Source: Chloroflexota bacterium (lineage in GTDB: Bacteria; Chloroflexota; UBA6077). Taken from it: a stretch of 12,699 bases of DNA. Numbering within the stretch: position 1 is the first letter of the stretch; the number at the start of each line of letters is the position of its first letter. Both the position numbers and the translations under genes were made by a program. The stretch covers positions 1 through 12,699 of the forward strand of contig JAJZRD010000096.1 of NCBI GenBank assembly GCA_021845945.1. Reading direction: 5' to 3'. The notes under the pieces are model-generated. The model was not told where the DNA came from and did not search any database. It saw only the letters and a program-made list of their open reading frames with translations. Shown in pieces: positions 6,716-12,699 of the stretch.

Positions 6716-8092
6716 GTGTTAGGGGGAGAGTTGTCTGAGTCCGGGTTCCGACGGGCGCTGGTAGCCTGCGGCCTGGGGATCGCCGGCTACGGCGTCGCCG
6801 CGGTAACCCTTGCCCCGGGGGCGGATCTGGTCCGCCATTCGGGCTGGTTTCTGTTCTCCTTCGCCTTCTACCTGGCGGCCGTGGTCGTGGTGTTGAGGAT
6901 CGACCAGGGCAGCCGCGGTAAGAAGTCGGTCGCCGCCGATCTGGCCCTCATCCTGGGTGGGGCGCTGCTGCTGCGGCTCCTCCTCCTGGCCACCACCCCG
7001 AGCCTCTCCGACGACGTCTTCCGCTACGTCTGGGACGGGAAGGTGCGGAACGCGGGCATCGATCCCTACCGATATGCGCCGTCGGCGCCGGAACTGGCGT
7101 CCCTGCGGGATCCCCTGTGGGAGGGGATAAACCACAAGGCGATGCCCACCCCTTACCCCCCGCTGGCGGAGGCTCTCTTCGCCCTGGCCTACCGCATCGC
7201 CCCGGACAGCCTGAGGGCGATGCAGGCGCTGGCGGTGGCCTTCGACCTGGGGGTCGTCCTGCTGCTGATCCCCATGCTGGCCCGCTTCGGACTGGATCCC
7301 CGCCGGGTGCTGATCTACGCATGGAACCCTCTCGTCCTGCTGCAGTTCGCCCACAGCGCCCACTACGACGCCGCCATGATCCTGTCGCTGCTGGGCGCCC
7401 TCTACCTGCTGGCCCTGGGCAAGAGGGGGCTGAGTGCCGGGCTCATGGGGGTCTCGGTTCTGGTGAAGCTGGTGCCGGTGGTGGCCGCCCCGCCCTTCCT
7501 GCTGCTCTGGGGGCTGGGTGGGACGCTGACCATGGGCGTGGTGGTGGCGACGGGCATGTTGCCCTGGTTGGTGGCGAGTAGGGCCGCGGGTGGCGTCCTG
7601 TCGGAGGCCTCCGATGCCCGCTTCAACGACAGCCTGGGCTACCTGCTGGCGAAGTTGCTGGATCGGGTGGTCTCCAATCCGGACGCTGTGGCCCGAGGGC
7701 TGGCTGCCGGTCTGCTGGTCCTTGCCGCCTTCTTCTTGCTGGTCCGGCTTTGGCGGCGGGGGGCCGACTGGAAGGCGCTGCTGCTGTCCACCTACTGGAT
7801 CCTCGGGCTCTTCGTTCTGGTGAACGCCGTGGTGGAGCCCTGGTACCTCACCTGGATAGTGCCCTTCCTCTGCTTCACCATGGGGCTGGGCCGAAGCAGG
7901 TTGCCCCGCCTCGATCCGGCCCTGGGCTGGCTGCTCCTTTCAGGGTTCATCGTGCTGACCGATCTCACCTACCTGCCCGGGGTGGGGAGCTCCCTCTGGG
8001 TGTGGGTGAGGGCGGTGGAGTACCTGCCACTCTACGGACTGCTGGCTCTCTGGTTCTTCCGGCGAGTTCCTCTGGCACGCCGGTTGCCGTAA
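6716..8092 (+). CDS. GT-C membrane glycosyltransferase (GT87/DUF2029-like, probable mannosyltransferase type)
   Basis: Polytopic membrane protein of 458 residues with about ten to twelve hydrophobic segments. After two N-terminal helices the first large loop carries [15 protein letters not shown] (96-110), whose Asp99/Asp100 are the likely GT-C catalytic acids, then GIDPYRYAP (114-122) and [20 protein letters not shown] (138-157), a pattern typical of GT87/DUF2029 and related polyprenyl-phosphate-sugar-dependent transferases. [16 protein letters not shown] (204-219) and EPWYLTW (374-380) are further family-like motifs. Such enzymes use lipid-linked sugars on the outer face of the membrane; the sugar and acceptor here are unknown. 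The start is the GTG at 6716, with GGAGG five bases before it; a TTG at 6731 is the alternative. It ends 11 bases before the response-regulator gene, so it is probably co-transcribed with the two-component pair. Confidence 0.85.
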   Translation: MLGGELSESGFRRALVACGLGIAGYGVAAVTLAPGADLVRHSGWFLFSFAFYLAAVVVVLRIDQGSRGKKSVAADLALILGGALLLRLLLLATTPSLSDDVFRYVWDGKVRNAGIDPYRYAPSAPELASLRDPLWEGINHKAMPTPYPPLAEALFALAYRIAPDSLRAMQALAVAFDLGVVLLLIPMLARFGLDPRRVLIYAWNPLVLLQFAHSAHYDAAMILSLLGALYLLALGKRGLSAGLMGVSVLVKLVPVVAAPPFLLLWGLGGTLTMGVVVATGMLPWLVASRAAGGVLSEASDARFNDSLGYLLAKLLDRVVSNPDAVARGLAAGLLVLAAFFLLVRLWRRGADWKALLLSTYWILGLFVLVNAVVEPWYLTWIVPFLCFTMGLGRSRLPRLDPALGWLLLSGFIVLTDLTYLPGVGSSLWVWVRAVEYLPLYGLLALWFFRRVPLARRLP

Positions 8093-8103
8093 CCTCTCAG
8101 GCC

Positions 8104-8784
8104 ATGAACCTGCCACGCGTTCTCGTGGTCGACGACGACCCCAAAGTGTTGAATCTGATGAGGCGAGGCCTCTCCTTCGCCGGCTACGCGGTGGATCTGT
8201 CTGCCGACGGCAAGGAGGCCCTGTCCATTGCCCGCGATCGACCCCCCGACCTGGTGGTGCTGGACGTTATGCTACCCGGCCTGGACGGGCTGGAAGTGTG
8301 CCGCAGGCTGCGTGCCGGTGTCCCCAACCTCCCCGTCCTGATGCTGACGGCCAAGGGTCGGGTGCCCGACCGGGTGGCCGGGCTGGACGCGGGGGCCGAC
8401 GACTACCTGGTCAAGCCCTTCGCCTTCGACGAGCTACTGGCGCGCATGCGCGCCCTGCTCCGTCGCGCCCACCCGCCCGAGGGGGAGATCCTTCGGTTCG
8501 CCGACTTGATGGCCAACCAGGCGACCCGAGAGGTCGAGAGGGGCGGTCGCCCCATCGAGCTGACGGCCAAGGAGTACGAGCTGCTGGAGTTCCTTCTGCG
8601 CCACCCACGCCAGGTGCTCTCTCGCGACCTCATCTTCGAGCGGGTATGGGGCTCAGACTTTCTGGGCGAGTCCAACGTCATCGACGTCCACGTGATGCGG
8701 TTGCGAGACAAGTTGGAGGCAGCGGGCGAGCCACGACTCATCCATACCATGCGGGGTGCCGGCTACAGCCTGCGGGAGGGATGA
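8104..8784 (+). CDS. OmpR/PhoB-family response regulator
   Basis: DNA-binding regulator of 226 residues. The receiver domain (1-121) has Asp10/Asp11, phosphoacceptor Asp54 in [12 protein letters not shown], Thr82 and Lys104 in YLVKPF. The winged-helix effector (about 127-223) shows [18 protein letters not shown] (151-168), the recognition-helix region [16 protein letters not shown] (189-204) and the wing [10 protein letters not shown] (214-223). Length and layout match the MprA/PhoB type exactly. The ATG at 8104 has no clear Shine-Dalgarno; 11 bases after the preceding stop, it may be translated by re-initiation. The histidine kinase gene begins at the base after its stop, so the two form a cognate pair. 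Targets are not visible; autoregulation through the dyads at 6183-6230 is possible but unproved. Confidence 0.95.
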   Translation: MNLPRVLVVDDDPKVLNLMRRGLSFAGYAVDLSADGKEALSIARDRPPDLVVLDVMLPGLDGLEVCRRLRAGVPNLPVLMLTAKGRVPDRVAGLDAGADDYLVKPFAFDELLARMRALLRRAHPPEGEILRFADLMANQATREVERGGRPIELTAKEYELLEFLLRHPRQVLSRDLIFERVWGSDFLGESNVIDVHVMRLRDKLEAAGEPRLIHTMRGAGYSLREG

Positions 8785-10215
8785 GTGGGGCGCTTCCGAG
8801 TGTTGCAGAAGCTACCCCTCCGGCTGCGGCTTGCCATGGGGTACGGCCTCTTCCTGATGGTCACCATCTCAGCAGTGGGTCTCTTCATCCTGGCCTCCAT
8901 GGAGAGCAATCTCCATCTGGAGGCCGACAACTCCTTGCGGCTGCGAGCGGCCAGCATCGAACGGGAAATCACCGCAGAGGATGGGACCGGTCTGGACCGC
9001 AAGGTGGTCGCCGCCACTCTATCCGATCTGTCCCCACTGGAGGAGTTCTCCTCTCCCGGCATCTACGTCCAGGTTCTGGACCACCACGGGGTGGTGCTTG
9101 CCTCCTCCCCCAACCTGCCCGGCGGCTGGCTCCCATTGGCCTCGGAGACCATCAAGAGCACCCTGTCCGGGCAGGAATCCTCGGATACCGTGCCCGTGGA
9201 GGACCAGAGGGTGCGACTGCTCGCTCGACCGGTGCGAAGTAACGATGGGGTGATCGGAGTGGTGCTGGTCGGCGAGTCGCTGCACCTGCTGGGCGTTACC
9301 CTGAGAAGGATGCAGCAATTGCTACTCGCTACCGCCGTCGGTGCCGCACTGGTCTCCATGCTCGGGGGGTGGTGGCTCACGGGGCGGGCCCTGGGCCCCG
9401 TTGCCGAGGTGAGCCGGGTCGCCCGAGGTATCGCCGCCACCGGTCGGTTCCAGCAGCGGATCGCGGTGCCCCCGGCGCGAGACGAACTGGGGGAACTGGT
9501 GGGCACCTTCAACGAGATGCTCGATCGGCTGGAGAGGACCTTTCGGCGGCAGAGGGAGTTCCTGGCCGACGCCTCTCACGAGCTGCGAGGCCCTCTCACG
9601 GTGATCCGCGGGAATCTCGACCTGCTCAAGCTGGAGATGGCGGAGGAGGATCGGAAGGAATGCGCCCGGGAGGCCACCGAGGAGGCGGAGCGGATGTCTC
9701 GCCTGGTTTCGGATCTCCTCTTCCTGGGGGAGGCGGATGCCCAGGAGGTGGTGGAGCACCAACCAGTGGCCCTCCACGACCTGCTGTCCGAGCTCTGGGA
9801 GCGGGCGCAGGGGTTGGACGCCGGGGCTCACCGTGTGGTGCTGGCACGCAACGACCCGGCGACGGTGCTGGGGGATCGGGATCGGCTGGCCCAGATGGTG
9901 TGGAACTTGGCGGAAAACGCCCTTCGCTACACCCCCTCCGGCGGGCAGGTGACCCTCTCCCTCCACAATCACGGGGATGTCGCCGAGCTTGCGGTAGCCG
10001 ATACCGGCATCGGCATAGCTCCCGAGCATCTACCCCACCTCTTCGAGCGGTTCTATAGGGTGGATAAGGCCCGCTCCCGAGATCACGGAGGGGCGGGGTT
10101 GGGGCTGGCCATCGTAAAGCAGACGGCCGAGGCCCACGGTGGCCAGGTGCGGGTGCGCAGCAGGACGGGGGAAGGCACCCTCTTCGCCGTTGCCCTGCCC
10201 ACATACCGCTTCTAG
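8785..10215 (+). CDS. Sensor histidine kinase, cognate to the OmpR-type regulator
   Basis: Classical membrane kinase of 476 residues. Helix 1 spans about 17-39, an extracytoplasmic sensor region about 40-175, helix 2 about 178-200, HAMP about 201-254, HisKA about 255-320 with His265 in DASHELRGPLT, and HATPase_c about 365-473. ATP-site motifs are all present: NLAEN (374-378), DTGIG (406-410), LFERFYRVD (419-427) and GGAGLGL (435-441). Unlike the kinase at the left edge, its H box is canonical. The sensor region of about 135 residues contains YVQVLDHHGVVLASSPN (94-110), resembling the strand-turn of a PAS-like extracytoplasmic fold, but the ligand is unknown. Translation starts at a GTG directly after the regulator's TGA, with GGGAGGG four bases upstream, implying coupling. 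The gene ends 193 bases before hflK. Confidence 0.95.
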   Translation: MGRFRVLQKLPLRLRLAMGYGLFLMVTISAVGLFILASMESNLHLEADNSLRLRAASIEREITAEDGTGLDRKVVAATLSDLSPLEEFSSPGIYVQVLDHHGVVLASSPNLPGGWLPLASETIKSTLSGQESSDTVPVEDQRVRLLARPVRSNDGVIGVVLVGESLHLLGVTLRRMQQLLLATAVGAALVSMLGGWWLTGRALGPVAEVSRVARGIAATGRFQQRIAVPPARDELGELVGTFNEMLDRLERTFRRQREFLADASHELRGPLTVIRGNLDLLKLEMAEEDRKECAREATEEAERMSRLVSDLLFLGEADAQEVVEHQPVALHDLLSELWERAQGLDAGAHRVVLARNDPATVLGDRDRLAQMVWNLAENALRYTPSGGQVTLSLHNHGDVAELAVADTGIGIAPEHLPHLFERFYRVDKARSRDHGGAGLGLAIVKQTAEAHGGQVRVRSRTGEGTLFAVALPTYRF

Positions 10216-10297
10216 TCACTCCGATCTACGCATGCGCCCTTCAAATTCACTCTTCCGTTATGCTGGCTTCATCGGCCCTTCATGCTTCGCCTGCACA

Positions 10298-10311
10298 ATC
10301 TTGGACAAGAT
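10298..10311. promoter_or_regulatory. 14-base dyad upstream of hflK
   Basis: ATCTTG-GA-CAAGAT is a perfect 6-2-6 inverted repeat, 98-111 bases before the hflK start. It has the size of a dimeric regulator site. I found no convincing -10/-35 pair nearby, so its relation to the hflK promoter is unclear. Confidence 0.3.
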
Positions 10312-10330
10312 GAGGCACTCGGAAGCGAGC

Positions 10331-10380
10331 ATCGTCGAACGGTAGGTCGTTGCCTGCCCCGGTTTGGGCAACGCGACGAT
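10331..10380 (+). promoter_or_regulatory. Bulged two-stem hairpin in the probable hflK leader
   Basis: An inner stem CGTTGCC (10348-10354) pairs with GGCAACG (10367-10373) around a 12-base loop. Immediately outside on the 3' side, CGACGAT (10374-10380) pairs with ATCGTCG (10331-10337), leaving a 10-base bulge on the 5' side only. The structure ends 17 bases before the hflK Shine-Dalgarno. It is followed by TTT and then G/C, not a T-run, so a leader element seems likelier than a terminator. No known riboswitch class is recognised. Confidence 0.4.
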
Positions 10381-10408
10381 TTCGGTGGGTGAGTCACGGA
10401 GGTGACAA

Positions 10409-11449
10409 TTGGCATTCGAGAAGAGCGGAAGGCCGGAGGAGGAGCTTCAAGAGCTCCTCTCCGGCGCTGCCAGAAGGGCCAGGGGGAGTAGAGCGCTGAT
10501 CTGGGTTGTCCTGGGCGTCCTGTTGGTCGGCTGGCTGGCCTCAGGCGTGTACCTGGTGCAGCCGAGCGAGCAGGGGGTGGTGCGGACCCTCGGAAAGCTG
10601 ACGGTCATAACCAGTCCGGGCATCAACTACCGGCTCCCCTGGCCCATCCAACAGGTGAACGTGGTTGACGTTCAGAACATTCGGCGAACGGAGATTGGCT
10701 TTCGCTCCGCTCAGCTTACCGGTGGAGTGCAGCGGGGCGCTCAGCGGGTGCTCGAGGAATCGCTGATGTTGACCCGGGACGAGAACATCGTCGAGGTAGG
10801 GCTGCTGGTCCAGTACCGGGTCAAGGACCCTGCTGCTTTCGTCTTCAACGTCGAGGATCCCGATGGCGTGCTGGCTACCACGACCGAGGTCGCGCTCCGG
10901 AGCGCGGTTGGCCAGATGCCGATCGACGACGTGATTACCGAGCGTCGGGCTGACGTTCAGGAGAACACCCGGATCTTCATGGGGCAGTTGCTGGACACCT
11001 ACCGGACGGGGATCCAGGTGACGGACGTGAGGCTCCAGGTAGCCGACGCACCGGACCAGGTGCGCGATGCCTTCCACGAGGTTGTCCGGGCCAGGGAGGA
11101 TCGAGAACGCAAGGTGAACGAGGCCCAGGCCTACCGCGAGGACATCCTGCCGAAGGCACGTGGGGAGGCGCGCCGGATGATCGAGGCCGCCACCGCCTTC
11201 CGGGAGGAGCGGATCCGGCTTGCACGGGGGGACAGCGACCGTTTCCTGACCATCCTTCGGGAGTACAAGACCGCCCCGGACGTAACCAGGGAGCGGATGT
11301 ACCTGGAGGCCATGGAGAAGGTGCTATCCCAGGTGGACAAGATCGTCCTCGATGGGGGCACCCAGAATGGAACGTTGCCCTTCTTGCCTCTGCGGGATGC
11401 GGGATCGGCAGTTCGGACGTCTGGAGGGGTCGATGGGCAGAGCAGGTAG
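10409..11449 (+). CDS. hflK: HflK, SPFH/band-7 membrane protein
   Basis: A 346-residue subunit of the HflK-HflC complex, which in E. coli surrounds and restrains the membrane protease FtsH. A short charged N-terminus is followed by one membrane helix (28-50), then the SPFH domain: VQPSEQGVVRTLGKL (50-64), SPGINYRLPWPIQQVNVVDV (69-88), the strand ENIVEVGLLVQYRVKDP (125-141) and the ALRSAVGQMPIDDVITERR segment (162-180). A long charged coiled-coil region (about 225-310) leads to a short C-terminal tail. It lacks the long Gly-rich N-terminus of the 419-residue E. coli protein. The start is TTG 10409, fixed by GGAGGTGACAA immediately upstream. hflC overlaps its end by 17 bases, giving the usual hflK-hflC order. 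ftsH is not in the window. The assignment rests on domain order, the Leu-Pro-Trp-Pro motif and linkage to hflC. Confidence 0.92.
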   Translation: MAFEKSGRPEEELQELLSGAARRARGSRALIWVVLGVLLVGWLASGVYLVQPSEQGVVRTLGKLTVITSPGINYRLPWPIQQVNVVDVQNIRRTEIGFRSAQLTGGVQRGAQRVLEESLMLTRDENIVEVGLLVQYRVKDPAAFVFNVEDPDGVLATTTEVALRSAVGQMPIDDVITERRADVQENTRIFMGQLLDTYRTGIQVTDVRLQVADAPDQVRDAFHEVVRAREDRERKVNEAQAYREDILPKARGEARRMIEAATAFREERIRLARGDSDRFLTILREYKTAPDVTRERMYLEAMEKVLSQVDKIVLDGGTQNGTLPFLPLRDAGSAVRTSGGVDGQSR

Positions 11450-12341
11450 AGTCTTTATCGCAGGGGCGGTGGTCATAGTCGTCTTGGTCGGCGCAGCGAC
11501 CCAGAGTGTATTCATCGTAGACGAGACCAACCAGGCTATCGTCACCAGGGTGGGCGAATACCAGTACACGGCGAACGAGCCGGGGATCTACGTCAAGATA
11601 CCGTTCGTCAACGCCGTGCACCACGTGGATCGCCGGCTTCTCTCCAGCGACGCCGCCGTCCAGGAGTATCTGACCCTGGACAAGAAGCGGCTGCGGGTGG
11701 ACCACGTGACCCGCTGGCGCATCGTCGATCCACTGCGCTTCTACGTGACAGTCCGCACCCAGGCTGGGGCGCGGGCGCGGTTGGACGATGTCGTCTTCTC
11801 GGAAATGAGGCGAGAACTGGCCTCCTATCCCTTCGACGTGGTGATCGCGGAGCGGCGCGAGCAGATCATGGAGAACGTGGCCAGGAACGCTGCCCGGCAG
11901 GCTCTCTCCTTCGGCATACAGGTGGAGGACGTGCGCATCAAGCGCGCGGACCTTCCGAGCGAGGTTCAAAACAGCGTCTTCGAGAGGATGAAGGCCGAGC
12001 GGTCGAGGGAGGCCAACAGGTACCGGGCGGAAGGAGATGAGCAGTCGGCCCAGATCCGGGCGGGAGCCGACCGCGAGAAAGCGGTGATACTGGCCGACGC
12101 CTACGAGGAGTCTCAGAAGACCCGGGGCGATGGAGAGGGCCAGGCCATCGCGATATACGCCCAGGCGCTGCAACAGGACCCGGAGTTCTACTCCTTCCAG
12201 CGGAGGCTGGAGTCCTACTCCAAGATCCTGCGGGCGGGCGACACGCTGGTGCTCCCTTCAGACTCGGAGCTGTTCGCCTACCTGACAAGCAGCGGCCGGC
12301 CGGCAGCGCAGCCGGCCTCCCAGCCGGCACCCAACCCGTAG
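11433..12341 (+). CDS. hflC: HflC, SPFH/band-7 membrane protein
   Basis: Partner of HflK, 302 residues (E. coli HflC is 334). A single N-terminal helix (6-28) precedes VDETNQAIVTRVGEY (29-43), EPGIYVKIPFVNAVHHVDRRLL (49-70), TLDKKRLRVDHVTRWRIVDP (81-100), a family hallmark, and RADLPSEVQNSVFERMKAER (171-190). The Ala/Glu-rich coiled coil (185-245) follows, then SYSKILRAGDTLVLPSDSELFAYL (261-284), the conserved C-terminal strand. The last 14 residues form a Pro/Ala/Gln tail. The frame is open 27 codons further upstream, but ATG 11433 is chosen because GGAGGGG lies four bases before it and the membrane helix begins at once. The 17-base overlap with hflK indicates translational coupling. Membrane quality-control role through FtsH is inferred from the family. 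Confidence 0.92.
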   Translation: MGRAGRVFIAGAVVIVVLVGAATQSVFIVDETNQAIVTRVGEYQYTANEPGIYVKIPFVNAVHHVDRRLLSSDAAVQEYLTLDKKRLRVDHVTRWRIVDPLRFYVTVRTQAGARARLDDVVFSEMRRELASYPFDVVIAERREQIMENVARNAARQALSFGIQVEDVRIKRADLPSEVQNSVFERMKAERSREANRYRAEGDEQSAQIRAGADREKAVILADAYEESQKTRGDGEGQAIAIYAQALQQDPEFYSFQRRLESYSKILRAGDTLVLPSDSELFAYLTSSGRPAAQPASQPAPNP

Positions 12342-12351
12342 CTCAGCCCTT

Positions 12352-12396
12352 ACCGAGCCGTCATCGGAGCCTCATTCCAGCTTCACGGGGCTCGGT
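12352..12396. other. Long-loop inverted repeat just after hflC
   Basis: ACCGAGCC (12352-12359) and GGCTCGGT (12389-12396) form an 8-base stem around a 29-base loop, starting 11 bases after the hflC stop. It could end or protect the hflKC transcript, but there is no T-run and the loop is long, so termination is only a guess. Confidence 0.3.
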
Positions 12397-12481
12397 CACA
12401 ATGTCGATCGAGAGCGATGGGGCAGGGCGCGAGGCCAAGGTACCGGCCAGGCAAGGCCGCCTGAGAACCCCAGCTTGGCAT

Positions 12482-12509
12482 CGGGGCGGCTCGCCGATGA
12501 GCCGCCCCG
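12482..12509. repeat. Strong GC-rich hairpin, 11-base stem
   Basis: CGGGGCGGCTC (12482-12492) pairs perfectly with GAGCCGCCCCG (12499-12509) around the loop GCCGAT. A weaker alternative pairing exists within it: CATCGG (12479-12484) with CCGATG (12494-12499). It sits 10 bases before the next palindrome, the same paired arrangement as at 4445-4506. Confidence 0.65.
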
Positions 12510-12519
12510 GCCCCCTTAG

Positions 12520-12550
12520 TGGTAGGGGCGACTGCCAGTCGCCCCTACCA
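12520..12550. repeat. Near-perfect 31-base palindrome of the GTAGGGGCG type
   Basis: TGGTAGGGGCGACTG (12520-12534) and CAGTCGCCCCTACCA (12536-12550) are exact reverse complements separated by a single C. The GTAGGGGCG...CGCCCCTAC ends match, with small changes, the palindrome at 4445-4472; an isolated GTAGAGGCGCC also occurs at 12653-12663. Palindromes with such ends are, to my knowledge, dispersed in many copies in some Chloroflexota and cyanobacterial genomes. The rest of 12342-12699 holds no supportable gene; a weak 5-base hairpin (12678-12697) lies at the right edge. Confidence 0.75.
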
Positions 12551-12699
12551 ACTGTCACCACAGCCGTGAACCACGCCGGTAGTGTACGAATGATTGCGGA
12601 AATAGTTGGCGAGCGGGAGGGGCGTGAAGGAAGGGATGTGGGGCGAGGGGTGTAGAGGCGCCCTAAGGCAGATTGCTCCCGTCTTTGGAGAAACGGGCC

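Noticed and set aside
8298..9242. Plus-strand 314-codon frame across the regulator-kinase junction
   Set aside because: It overlaps two unambiguous two-component genes and encodes low-complexity Arg/Pro/Gly sequence.
12401..12655. Small 84-codon open frame after hflC
   Set aside because: It reads straight through both strong palindromes, has no ribosome binding site or recognisable product, and its composition follows the repeats.
12678..12697. CCCGT/ACGGG hairpin at the right edge as a terminator
   Set aside because: The stem is only five bases and the window ends before any T-run could be seen.
1..12699. CRISPR array, transposase, integrase or phage genes
   Set aside because: No regularly spaced direct repeats and no mobile-element protein motifs were seen on either strand.

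Overview
The window is GC-rich bacterial DNA with frequent GTG/TTG starts and strong GGAGG-type ribosome binding sites. It encodes ordinary envelope and signalling functions: histidine kinases, an OmpR-type regulator, HflK/HflC, an OpgC-type membrane acyltransferase and a GT-C glycosyltransferase. The gene mix and the GTAGGGGCG-type intergenic palindromes fit Chloroflexota best, but this is a weak inference; no rRNA or clade-specific marker is present. I see no phage, transposase, CRISPR or tRNA.

Layout. (1) Positions 1-983, plus strand: the 3' part of a membrane sensor histidine kinase whose 5' end lies outside the window. (2) Positions 980-4422, minus strand: three separately spaced genes, namely a membrane-anchored or secreted alpha/beta hydrolase, an OpgC-family polytopic acyltransferase-like protein and a GT-A-like glycosyltransferase. 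All plausibly act on envelope carbohydrate or ester chemistry. (3) Positions 4445-4506: two adjacent GC-rich palindromes. (4) Positions 4609-6010, minus strand: a two-gene operon of a metallophosphoesterase followed by a nucleotidyltransferase, overlapping by 8 bases. (5) Positions 6011-6297: a divergent intergenic region rich in dyads, with a plausible promoter for the plus-strand genes. (6) Positions 6298-10215, plus strand: a compact operon-like run of a stand-alone receiver, a GT-C membrane glycosyltransferase, an OmpR-type response regulator and its histidine kinase. (7) Positions 10216-10408: a leader region with a 14-base dyad and a long bulged hairpin. (8) Positions 10409-12341: hflK and hflC, overlapping by 17 bases. 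(9) Positions 12342-12699: no gene; several inverted repeats, two of them very strong, one of the same type as those in part 3.

How the parts work together. The regulator and kinase at 8104-10215 are a cognate pair by order, spacing and domain type. Their linkage to a polyprenyl-phosphate-sugar-type glycosyltransferase and a lone receiver suggests control of an envelope polymer, but the stimulus and targets cannot be read from the sequence. HflK and HflC form the inner-membrane SPFH complex known to restrain FtsH in other bacteria; ftsH is not in this window. No gene set here clearly amounts to a new system. The most unusual material is non-coding: the palindrome family and the hflK leader structure.
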